From: Phycisphaerae bacterium
Lineage (GTDB): Bacteria; Planctomycetota; Phycisphaerae; UBA1845
Assembly (NCBI GenBank): GCA_029260135.1
Contig: JAJDDV010000024.1
Coordinates: 1-64,000, forward strand
Direction: 5' to 3'
Length of the DNA stretch: 64,000 nt
Positions 28,318 to 35,245 of the stretch are shown piece after piece (within the stretch, counting starts at the first letter, position 1; each line of letters starts with the position of its first letter). The notes beneath the pieces are model-generated. The model was given only the letters and a program-made list of their open reading frames with translations. It made no database searches and was not told where the DNA came from. The translations under genes were made by a program, and so were the position numbers.

Positions 28318-28971
28318 ATGTCATTGAGCGACGGTCCAGCGGCAATAGGACAGTGCAAAGGTAGCGTGGTGCTCCATGCGCTGTTGGCACTCAGCCTTCT
28401 CTCGGGCTGTCAAGCGTCCGGCGGACACCGGCAGTATTCTACACTGCCGCAGTCACAGCACCGAGATCCCGTCCGAGCGCAGCAGCTGAACGACGAGGGA
28501 CTCAAAGCGGTCGAGGCGGGCGAATTGAACGCGGCTGAAGAGAAGTTCCGTGAGGCACTTGTCAAAGACCTTTACTCAGCGTCAGCGCACAACAATCTCG
28601 GCCTCGTCTTACTCCAATCAGACCGACACTACGAAGCGGCCTGGGAATTCGACTATGCCGCGAAGCTCGTGCCTGAATCCCCTGAGCCGCGGCAGAATCT
28701 GGCATTGCTGTACGAACATCTCGGCCGAATTGACCTGGCGATTGCCGAGTACGAAACAGCACTGGAGATCGATCCAAACAACCTGGCGACCATGCGCTAC
28801 CTCGCCCGGGCCTATGTCAAGGCCGGCAAGAACCACGAGAAGGTAAAAACCCTGTTTGCCAGACTGCTGGAAGTGCCTCACGACGAGCAGTGGGACGTAT
28901 GGATTCGCGGGCAGTTGGTGCGACTCGGTAGAACGGACGACGAGAGCACGCCTGCGCGCACTCCGTTTTGA
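28318..28971 (+). CDS. TPR-repeat lipoprotein (217 aa)
   Basis: MSLSDGPAAIGQ..., then a hydrophobic stretch ending in the lipobox LLSGC (lipidated Cys near residue 27). At least four tetratricopeptide motifs follow (about 45-190), for example LNDEGLKAVEAGELNAAEEKF, AHNNLGLVLLQSDRHYEAAWEF and IDLAIAEYETALEIDPNNL. It is probably anchored in a membrane and holds protein partners. It is transcribed away from gspD; small TPR lipoproteins are known as pilotins for secretins and type IV pilus assembly (PilF/PilW), so a pilotin role is possible but only by context. Starts upstream of 28318 would spoil the signal sequence. Confidence 0.75.
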   Translation: MSLSDGPAAIGQCKGSVVLHALLALSLLSGCQASGGHRQYSTLPQSQHRDPVRAQQLNDEGLKAVEAGELNAAEEKFREALVKDLYSASAHNNLGLVLLQSDRHYEAAWEFDYAAKLVPESPEPRQNLALLYEHLGRIDLAIAEYETALEIDPNNLATMRYLARAYVKAGKNHEKVKTLFARLLEVPHDEQWDVWIRGQLVRLGRTDDESTPARTPF

Positions 28972-29413
28972 ATCAAGATGAGGCTGACGGCGTCTCTTGG
29001 CGCGTGTGCTACTGTACCCCCTCGATGAGCCCACCATCTACGTGCAAGTCTCTAAACACGAGCTTCGGCCGAACAGGATAAGACTCGGTTATCCGAGTCT
29101 CTGAGGGGGTGGGGGTCGGTTCAGATTCTTCGGGCGATGGAGCCCCTCCGAGCGATTCAGCTCAACACTCGGGGGACGCGAGTCAACTCAAGTACCAACG
29201 TCGATGAGGGCAGGAGGGAGGAGCTGGTTCCTCGCCGCAATAAGAATTCTACTTACGCCCCGCGCGTCCGTTGTATCCGGAGGAGGGTCTAGATCACCCG
29301 GCACCCTGCACATCCACGGGGTGTGGGGCAAGAACAGCGCGGCCGATGCGGGTCCCATCTCCTAACGTGCCAGAGGATGGCATGTGTATCCCAAGCTGCA
29401 TCTGGCGATTCTG
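28972..29413. other. Non-coding stretch downstream of the TPR gene
   Basis: No frame with coding character on either strand. It holds a short perfect hairpin (29081-29100) and otherwise nothing I recognise, up to the serine recombinase control region. Confidence 0.5.
29081..29100. terminator. Hairpin, possible terminator after the TPR gene
   Basis: Perfect 8-base stem AGACTCGG / CCGAGTCT with a TTAT loop, 110 bases after the TPR stop. No T-run follows on either strand, so intrinsic termination is uncertain. Confidence 0.35.
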
Positions 29414-29433
29414 CTACAACGGACCCGTTGTAG
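29414..29433. repeat. 9-2-9 perfect inverted repeat, possible recombinase site or operator
   Basis: CTACAACGG - AC - CCGTTGTAG: two perfect 9-base arms around a 2-base non-palindromic centre, 20 bases before the -35 box of the serine recombinase gene. Serine recombinases cut with a 2-base stagger at the dyad centre of their crossover site, so the geometry fits a crossover core; an operator for autoregulation is the alternative. Confidence 0.5.
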
Positions 29434-29452
29434 AATAATCACGTGCCACATA

Positions 29453-29481
29453 TTGACACTTTCCTTTGAGCTGGCTACTCT
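29453..29481 (+). promoter_or_regulatory. Sigma70-type promoter of the serine recombinase gene
   Basis: TTGACA, 17-base spacer, TACTCT. The -35 box is perfect and the -10 is weak (3 of 6). It ends 42 bases before the ATG. Confidence 0.6.
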
Positions 29482-29523
29482 GAAGCCCATCATCACCAGC
29501 AGATCCAAAAAGGCAACAACTGC

Positions 29524-30222
29524 ATGCAAGCTATCGGATACACTCGCTGTTCAACGCACGAGCAAGCTGACAGTGGTCTCGGTCTCGATGCCCAAGCCGA
29601 GCGTATCCGCGCCTACTGTACGCTCAAAGGCCTTCAGCTCATTGACATCATCACGGACGCCGGTGTGTCTGGTGGCAAACCGCTCGCAAAACGTGAGGGT
29701 GGGCGGGCGCTGCTGGTTGCGCTCAAGCGAGAACGTGCCGATGCCGTTGTCATGCTCAAGCTGGACCGGATGTTCAGGAACGCGGGCGACTGTTTGACGA
29801 CCGTCGAGCAGTGGGAACGGAAAGGCATCTCGCTCCACATCGTAGACTTGGGCGGCAATGCAATCGATACCACCGGCGCGGCTGGGCGGTTCATGCTCGT
29901 CGTCCTAGCTGGTGCGGCCGAGATGGAGCGAAACCTCACGCGCGAGCGCACGCGCTCAGCCCTGGCCGTCAAGAAAGCCAACGGACAAAGGATAGGCACG
30001 GTGCCGTATGGCCACGACCTGGCTGCCGACGGTGAATCCCTGATCGAGAACAAGGCCGAGCAATCGATTATCGCAGACATCCAATCGATGCGTCAAAGAG
30101 GCATGAAGCTCCAGCAGATCGCCGCGGCGCTGACAGACGATCGGATTCCCACGAAAACCGGCAAATCGAAACGCTGGACACATCAGGCCGTCGGACGCAT
30201 TCTAAAACGCAAGGCAAGCTGA
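29524..30222 (+). CDS. Serine recombinase, resolvase/invertase type (232 aa)
   Basis: The catalytic domain spans about 1-145: GYTRCSTHEQ with nucleophile Ser10 and Arg8, GLGLDAQAERIRAYC, DAGVSGGKPL, and LKLDRMFRN with the second Arg pair. A long helix (AAEMERNLTRERTRSALAVKK) follows, and a C-terminal region like the recombinase helix-turn-helix (MKLQQIAAALTDDRIPTKTGKSKRWTHQAVGRIL) ends at 232. The architecture is that of small resolvases/invertases with an extra C-terminal helical DNA-binding part; it lacks the large domain of phage integrases. It has its own promoter and an inverted repeat upstream. The flanks hold remains of a tRNA-linked element, so it marks an accessory island. Confidence 0.9.
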   Translation: MQAIGYTRCSTHEQADSGLGLDAQAERIRAYCTLKGLQLIDIITDAGVSGGKPLAKREGGRALLVALKRERADAVVMLKLDRMFRNAGDCLTTVEQWERKGISLHIVDLGGNAIDTTGAAGRFMLVVLAGAAEMERNLTRERTRSALAVKKANGQRIGTVPYGHDLAADGESLIENKAEQSIIADIQSMRQRGMKLQQIAAALTDDRIPTKTGKSKRWTHQAVGRILKRKAS

Positions 30223-30798
30223 AAGCACCGCCGAGGCGAATGAGACGATCGGCACGGTCGCGCGCGAGACCGCGCGGGGTCGGAACCGAGTTCTATGGCG
30301 GAATCTCGCCTAGCGATACCTGGAATGTCATTTCAGGAGGATTATTGGACGATGCTATGCGCCCATCACGAGTGCCCCGGTGTTTGGGCTGGTCGTCAAA
30401 GCTGGAACGCGATCGGTATGGACAGGTGAGCTATCGGCTGAATCCTGAAGTCTGAAGCCGAGACGTCACTCCAATCGAGCCTCCCAGCGATCCATGTCGC
30501 GGGTTCTCTCGCGCGTACAAACGTCCGTGGGGCTTGGGGCAACCGTTCGACACATCTTCCGGGCTCCGATCGATCGAGTGCTCCACGTTCTCAGCCCAGC
30601 TTTTGGCCACTCGACGTGCCGACCGGCTGCGCCGCCCGGGGCCACCTCGCGCGCGAAGGCGGCGCCAAGTAGAAAGGCCGGCTCGCGGCGTGATAGGCCC
30701 CGGATTGGTAAACGCAGCGTCCCACGATACACGACTGCTATCAGAGCCTATTTGTACGCTCAGCTTGTCTGCGGACGCGATCGCGTTCCCACGCGATT
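30223..30798. other. Non-coding or decayed stretch after the recombinase
   Basis: Frames on both strands are short and of odd composition, and none gives a recognisable protein. I see no second copy of the 9-2-9 inverted repeat here. It is probably decayed accessory DNA. Confidence 0.45.
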
Positions 30799-31299
30799 CT
30801 AGCTCCCGCACGCCTCCTGTACGGGGTCTCGATTCAAGTTTGCAGGGTTGCCCGGTCTGAGTTTCGACACTTTGATGAGTTGGAGGGCTTCCTCGATCCG
30901 ATCGAAGGGCACCGTGCCCGCAACTTCGGTGTCCCCGGCCTGCATGACCGTGCCGCCGATTGCCTCCAGCCCAGCCGTTCCGCGTTTAACGCCCTTGGCC
31001 GACTTATAGAAGAGACAGATGCCGAGTACGCCGTCCCCCTCGTCGATGAGATACCCGACGGACCCTACAACCACGTCCATGCGATCCTCGCTTCCGACGT
31101 ACCCGACCCGCCCCGGCGATTTCACTGCGGCCGTCTTCTTTACGATCGCCGGCGGCACGGGATGGCCATCGTGGAGGTTCCGGGTGCGGTAGCGGTGTTT
31201 GCGGGCGTAGGCGAGGAGATCGGTTCTTTCCTCATCCCGACTTGGTGCGTCAGCTTCGCTCTGAAATTCAGAGAGAAGACTGCTGGAGTGAGTATGCAT
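30799..31299 (-). CDS. Hypothetical protein of the mobile island (166 aa)
   Basis: Its ATG follows directly on the stop codon of the integrase-tail reading frame, with GGAG 9 bases further upstream, so translation could be coupled. A basic segment (LLAYARKHRYRTRNLHDGHPVPPA) is followed by VGYVGSEDRMDVVVGSVGYLID and a hydrophobic-patterned alpha/beta region ending SKLRPGNP. I do not recognise the family. No signal peptide, no Cys motif and no catalytic signature are visible. The even coding pattern makes it a likely real gene; its place beside recombinase and tRNA remains suggests it travels with the element. Confidence 0.5.
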   Translation of the reverse strand: MHTHSSSLLSEFQSEADAPSRDEERTDLLAYARKHRYRTRNLHDGHPVPPAIVKKTAAVKSPGRVGYVGSEDRMDVVVGSVGYLIDEGDGVLGICLFYKSAKGVKRGTAGLEAIGGTVMQAGDTEVAGTVPFDRIEEALQLIKVSKLRPGNPANLNRDPVQEACGS

Positions 31300-31501
31300 C
31301 TACTTGCACTCCGTTGCATTGTCCGGTGCGGACGCCGACACCAACGCGACAATTCCAACGCGAACGGCATCCGGCAGCTCCGGCCACGCCTTGACGAGGG
31401 CAGCTAGATCGGGCGATGTCCGCTGCAAGTAGGTAAGCCAGGCGGTAAACTCTTCAGGCGGGTTCGCGTAAGTTGCTGCGGAATCGGTGCTTGCGGAGTT
31501 T
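31300..31501 (-). pseudogene. Orphan C-terminal tail, probably of a planctomycete integrase
   Basis: The last ~60 codons read PPEEFTAWLTYLQRTSPDLAALVKAWPELPDAVRVGIVALV. From memory, tails of this type (..AWP.LP..VR.GIVAMV) follow tRNA-derived GFEP segments at the end of planctomycete tyrosine recombinases; I cannot check this. No catalytic part of an integrase is present: upstream the frame passes into the antisense of a tRNA fragment. It is most likely a remnant or a gene cut at its attachment site. Confidence 0.45.
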
Positions 31502-31553
31502 GAGCACCGGCCTTTTAAGCCGTAGGTCTTGGGTTCGAATCCCAACACCCTCA
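31502..31553 (+). pseudogene. tRNA-Lys(UUU) 3' fragment, attachment-site remnant
   Basis: Seen: the D-stem 3' strand GAGC, anticodon stem CGGC/GCCG around the loop CTTTTAA (anticodon TTT, Lys), variable loop, T arm TTGGG-TTCGAAT-CCCAA and the acceptor 3' strand CACCCTC followed by A. The 5' acceptor strand (GAGGGTG would be needed) and the D-stem 5' strand are absent from 31470-31500. It cannot fold as a complete tRNA. A 3' tRNA piece next to recombinase remains is the classic mark of integration at a tRNA gene. No complete tRNA-Lys is present in the window. Confidence 0.75.
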
Positions 31554-31639
31554 GTGCCTGGGGATCAGCGCACCACTTCACCTTGAAACAGATCTGAGCT
31601 CGGAGACGCTCTCTGCGCGTCCACCCGGGTTCATTCAGC

Positions 31640-31827
31640 GTTCGAACCCTGGGTCGAAGATCCACTTCAATCGGCCTCCGCCGTTCTCGATCGTTTTCCG
31701 CTAGACCGTGGATCGCCTGCAACGTCCAGCGCCAATCGAAAGCCATTGCCTCGACATGCCCGTCGCACAACAGGTTCTGCTTTGGCTTTCGACGCAGGGA
31801 ATTCTGCAGGAACTTCGTTCCGGGCAT
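31640..31827 (-). pseudogene. Scrap of a DUF1559-type pseudopilin C-terminus
   Basis: The frame reads LRRKPKQNLLCDGHVEAMAF and later ND.ERRRPIEVD, which resembles the end of DUF1559/prepilin-like proteins (N.LFCDGHVEA). There is no leader or body. It is read through into the antisense of the tRNA fragment, so it is a chance fusion of remnants. Confidence 0.45.
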
Positions 31828-31855
31828 TCAAATCGCTCTTCGTTTCGTGTATAGT
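31827..31855 (+). promoter_or_regulatory. Sigma70-type promoter of the heme-motif histidine kinase gene
   Basis: TTCAAA, 17-base spacer, TATAGT (5 of 6 at -10, 4 of 6 at -35), about 60 bases before the ATG at 31917. Confidence 0.55.
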
Positions 31856-31916
31856 GGTCACTCCCAAGATATAAAGCGGACGGGCTTCCGTTTTGAGGGT
31901 CGGAGGAATCAAGGGC

Positions 31917-33380
31917 ATGCGGCGTCGGATCGTCATCTGCCTAGGCCTACTTCTACTGGTATGCCTGCTCGGTGATCTCGCAGCCATGCTCTGCCTGGGG
32001 CAGAGCATTCACAGGCTCTCGTCCAGCGTCGATTCGCACAGGATTCAGTGGCTTCGAGCGAATCTCAGTTCAGACGGAGTTCGCGTCCAGACGGACCTTC
32101 TGTCCTACTTATCGGGCCACGAACATTCGCCCGAACTGAGAGACGAAAACGCGCAGCGGTTTGTTCGTTCCCTGGACCGATGTAGTCGGTGCCATCATCC
32201 CGTCACGTTGTCCAGTCGTTTTGAGCGTCTCCGCGAGAGTTTTGACCTCTACCAGGCGACGGCCAACCGGCTCTTCGATGCTACCGATGCCGCCGAGCAA
32301 CGAGCGCTCGCGCAAGATGCCATCATTCTCGCGGATCGATTCGTCGAGCAAACCACGACCATGTCGGACGAGGCCGACCAGCATCTGACGGCCAGCAGCT
32401 CGGAGGTTGCGGGGTACATTCGAACGGCGTGGATTGTGCTTTCCGTCACGCTTGTCGTACTACTGATCGGCGGCGGGTTCGTCGCCATTCACCTGAAGAA
32501 CCGGCTGACTCAACCCGTTGAAACACTGTTACGGGGAATCGTTCGTGCCGGTCGAGGCCACCCGGAAGAGCCGATGCTCGAGCAAGCGGACGCCGAGTTT
32601 CGTGTCCTCGGTCAGGCGTTCCATCAGGCGTACGCCGACCTGACCACTGCCAAGGACAGCATTCTACAAGCGGAGAAGCTGGCGGCGACGGGGATGCTCG
32701 TGGCCGGCGTCGCCCATGAAGTCCTGAATCCACTGGCCAGCATCTCTTCGATCGCGCAGATGATCGGGCGACATTCTTCGTCGGACGTGGAACGAGACCA
32801 GGCGAAGCTGATCGAGACGGAGATCGGCCGGGTGTCGAAGGTCGTACGCGAGCTTCTGGACTTTACGCGTCCGGCGGAAGACGACTCCGCATCCCGGGTG
32901 GACCTCGAGTCCCTTCTGGATCAGGCCGCCACGCTCGTCGGTTACGACTCGCGTGCGCAGCGGATTGGAATCACGCGCGAATACGCCCCGGCCTTGCCAT
33001 CGGTTCGCGGTCATTCCGAGCGACTTCTTCCGGTGTTTACGAATATCCTGATCAACGCACTCGACGCGGTGAATGGCCTCAACACCCAACCGGCTTCGAT
33101 CGCGATTTCCACACGGGCCGAGGACAGCGAGGTTGTTGTCGATATTCGAGATCAGGGACACGGGATGAGTGCGCACGAACTGGCCCACGCGTTTGACCCG
33201 TTCTTTACGACGAAGGAGCCTGGCGCGGGGACCGGGCTGGGTCTGTGGATCTGCTATCAGGTGGTGCAGCGGCACGGCGGCCGAATCGACATTGAGAGTG
33301 CCCCTGGTGAGGGCACGAACGTTGCGGTACGACTGCCGGCCGACAGCCCGCGCATGGCCGCGGAGTACCCCGTCGCGTGA
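31917..33380 (+). CDS. Sensor histidine kinase with a periplasmic CxxCH heme motif (487 aa)
   Basis: The ATG at 31917 follows GGAGG 11 bases upstream; a TTG 8 codons earlier is the alternative. One membrane helix at about 4-28, a periplasmic domain of about 135 residues, a second helix near 165-187, a HAMP-like linker (NRLTQPVETLLRGIV), H-box AGVAHEVLNPLASISSI near 265 with phosphoacceptor His, then N-box ILINALDAVN and G-boxes DQGHGMS and GTGLGLWIC. No receiver domain. The periplasmic domain contains C89-S-R-C-H93, a covalent heme c attachment motif, followed by HP. Heme-bearing sensor kinases detect redox state, oxygen or NO. It stands tail to tail with the multiheme cytochrome operon, so that operon is a likely target; no response regulator is adjacent. 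Confidence 0.9.
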   Translation: MRRRIVICLGLLLLVCLLGDLAAMLCLGQSIHRLSSSVDSHRIQWLRANLSSDGVRVQTDLLSYLSGHEHSPELRDENAQRFVRSLDRCSRCHHPVTLSSRFERLRESFDLYQATANRLFDATDAAEQRALAQDAIILADRFVEQTTTMSDEADQHLTASSSEVAGYIRTAWIVLSVTLVVLLIGGGFVAIHLKNRLTQPVETLLRGIVRAGRGHPEEPMLEQADAEFRVLGQAFHQAYADLTTAKDSILQAEKLAATGMLVAGVAHEVLNPLASISSIAQMIGRHSSSDVERDQAKLIETEIGRVSKVVRELLDFTRPAEDDSASRVDLESLLDQAATLVGYDSRAQRIGITREYAPALPSVRGHSERLLPVFTNILINALDAVNGLNTQPASIAISTRAEDSEVVVDIRDQGHGMSAHELAHAFDPFFTTKEPGAGTGLGLWICYQVVQRHGGRIDIESAPGEGTNVAVRLPADSPRMAAEYPVA

Positions 33381-33415
33381 ATGACGGGTGAGGATTGTCG
33401 ACGAGCGGCAAGTCG

Positions 33416-33934
33416 CTATCGATGACAGGCCAGGCAATCGACACTGGCCCCTTCGCGCTCATGGCAAGCGATGCAATCGTCCATGGTCATCACCAGCTGG
33501 GTCCTGGGCGGCGGCGCGGTCAACGTCGCCTGTGCCGGGTGACAGGTCTCGCAATCCAGATTTCCTCCGGTGACGTGTCGGCGGTGAGAGAAGTAGACGT
33601 CTGGTTTGGTGAGGGCAACGCGCTGCCAGGGGATGTCGCCATCCGCATCCACAAAGGCGAAGAGTTTTTCCTTCTGGGGTCCGGCGTCGTCGGATTCCTC
33701 GTCCACATCGTGACAATCCAGACAGAGTTCCTTGCCGGGGATGCCTGCGTAGGTCTGGGTCGCGGCCTCCGTGTGGCAGGTGTTGCACTTGAGACCGGCA
33801 CTGTCCAAGTGAACGGCGTGATTGAAGGCGATCGGCTGGTCGGCGGCTTCGCCGCGGCCCGCGATCGCATAGACGATCGCGACGCCGCCCACGACAACGC
33901 CGACACCAACGACAAACACAAGGATGAACCGCAT
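33416..33934 (-). CDS. Small membrane-anchored pentaheme cytochrome c (ActA/QrcA-like)
   Basis: 172 residues starting MRFILVF, with GGAGAGG 7 bases upstream; a GTG 10 codons earlier lacks a site. One N-terminal helix (FVVGVGVVVGGVAIVYAIA) is followed by five CxxCH heme sites: CNTCH, CLDCH, CETCH, CIACH and CLACH, plus distal His (FNHAVH, FSHRRH) as in class III/c7 cytochromes. ActA of alternative complex III and QrcA of the Qrc complex are related multiheme anchors, and here too the gene accompanies NrfD, ferredoxin and molybdopterin subunits. It is the last gene of that operon and would be the periplasmic electron exit or entry. Confidence 0.88.
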   Translation of the reverse strand: MRFILVFVVGVGVVVGGVAIVYAIAGRGEAADQPIAFNHAVHLDSAGLKCNTCHTEAATQTYAGIPGKELCLDCHDVDEESDDAGPQKEKLFAFVDADGDIPWQRVALTKPDVYFSHRRHVTGGNLDCETCHPAQATLTAPPPRTQLVMTMDDCIACHEREGASVDCLACHR

Positions 33935-33941
33935 ATCGAAG

Positions 33942-33948
33942 CCTCTCC
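33942..33948 (-). promoter_or_regulatory. Ribosome binding site deciding the pentaheme cytochrome start
   Basis: GGAGAGG, 7 bases before ATG 33934. It lies inside the region that the longer GTG reading would translate. Confidence 0.65.
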
Positions 33949-34000
33949 ATCCAGGCCAATTCACCAGCGCGCCGTGCGCGCTTCAGCGGCAGTCGGTCGC

Positions 34001-35245
34001 CTAATTATTCGTCGCGTCTTCCGATCGGGAATCTGCGTTGACCGCTCGCAAGTACGCCAGCAAATCAACCATCTCGCGATCGTCAAACACAGGCCAGGAC
34101 AATCCGGCCTCGGTCATTCGCTCCAACATGGTCTGTCCGTGGTTCCACATGGCCGCCGCCATGTTCACGGGCAAAGCATCGCCGCGCAGATCCGAAAGCG
34201 ACGGGATGTCGGACCCGTCGGTTTCTTCAAGGTCGTGGCACTGCATACACCCCTTGCGCGCAAATACCTGCTCGCCCAGTGCCGGATCTCCGGCCTGATC
34301 GCGCGTGCCCAGCGCCAAAACATAGGCAAGAATGTCTGCGAGCTCCTGTGGATTGATGGGCTGACGAATGAGTTCCTCTTCGCGCATGACACGCGCCATA
34401 GCGGGTGAGTGATTCCACATCCGCGACGCCAGCGCCGCGACCGAGGCAGGCAATTCCGCCTGCGTCAAATCGGGTCCGGCTCCGGGGTGACAATCATTGC
34501 ACTTCTTTTCGAGGAACGTGATCCGTCCCCTCGCCACGCTCCCGGGCTGCAGATAGGTTCGATCCCCACTCACGCCGATACTCCGAACGAATGCGACCAG
34601 ATGGACAAGATCCGCCCCTTCCAGCTCTGGCCAGGTCATGTCCGAACGCTTCATGGCCTCTTCCATCATGGGCGCGTGTTCCCACATCATCTGTGCCCAG
34701 GCGACGGGATTGACATATTCGCCCCACTTGGCGAGATCCGGGCCGACGCTGTCACCTGAAGTGTCGGTGGCGTGGCATTCCGCGCACCCCTTTCGCCGGA
34801 GGATTTCCTCGCCACGCCGAGGATCGCCCAATTCGTCGAGCTGTCTCACGAAGAAGATCAACTCGAACAGATCGCTCATTTCTTGATGGGTGAGGACGGT
34901 CGGGGGATGCCCCACCTGCTCCCTCCAGCTCAGCATCTTCGGGATGTGATTCCACATGATGCCGGCGAGTTGTCCGTTGGTGAGCCGACCGGCACGGGTG
35001 CGCCCCAGATCGGGCCCCACGCGCCCCCCCTGCATCCAGATCGCATGGCAATCCACGCACTTCTTGTCGTGAAACACGCGCCAACCGCGCATGACATCCC
35101 CGGAGGACAGACCGATGTCGCCGGCGTGCTGCGCGTTTGCGGTTGTCCACGGGACGGCGAGGGCCATCCCCCACGCAAGTCCCAAGGCGAGTTCGCGTAG
35201 GGCTGACCTTCTGCGGAAATACGTCCGGGTGTTGATGTTGATCAT
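34001..35245 (-). CDS. Exported cytochrome c with four tandem mono-heme domains (414 aa)
   Basis: Start MININTRTYFRR with an ATGA overlap on the NrfD gene. A signal peptide ends PWTTANA. Four related domains follow, each with one heme site: CVDCH, CAECH, CNDCH and CMQCH, spaced about 85-95 residues. After each heme comes GPDL or a similar turn and a repeated MWNHxPxM-type motif (IMWNHIPKM, MMWEHAPMM, RMWNHSPAM, AMWNHGQTM), in which a Met could be the sixth heme ligand. The fold is that of class I c-type cytochromes in tandem. ActD/ActE of alternative complex III are also c-type partners. It probably carries electrons between the NrfD complex and an oxidase or another acceptor. Confidence 0.88.
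   Translation of the reverse strand: MININTRTYFRRRSALRELALGLAWGMALAVPWTTANAQHAGDIGLSSGDVMRGWRVFHDKKCVDCHAIWMQGGRVGPDLGRTRAGRLTNGQLAGIMWNHIPKMLSWREQVGHPPTVLTHQEMSDLFELIFFVRQLDELGDPRRGEEILRRKGCAECHATDTSGDSVGPDLAKWGEYVNPVAWAQMMWEHAPMMEEAMKRSDMTWPELEGADLVHLVAFVRSIGVSGDRTYLQPGSVARGRITFLEKKCNDCHPGAGPDLTQAELPASVAALASRMWNHSPAMARVMREEELIRQPINPQELADILAYVLALGTRDQAGDPALGEQVFARKGCMQCHDLEETDGSDIPSLSDLRGDALPVNMAAAMWNHGQTMLERMTEAGLSWPVFDDREMVDLLAYLRAVNADSRSEDATNN

Noticed and set aside
30431-30811. Minus-strand frame of 126 codons in the recombinase flank
   Set aside because: Arg/Ser/Gly-rich with no motif, no ribosome binding site and no hydrophobic pattern of a folded protein.
31481-31553. Complete tRNA-Lys gene
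   Set aside because: The 5' acceptor strand and D-stem 5' strand needed to pair with the 3' half are absent, so only a fragment is claimed.
33395-34408. Plus-strand frame of 337 codons
   Set aside because: Antisense to two cytochrome genes that have clear heme motifs and signal sequences.
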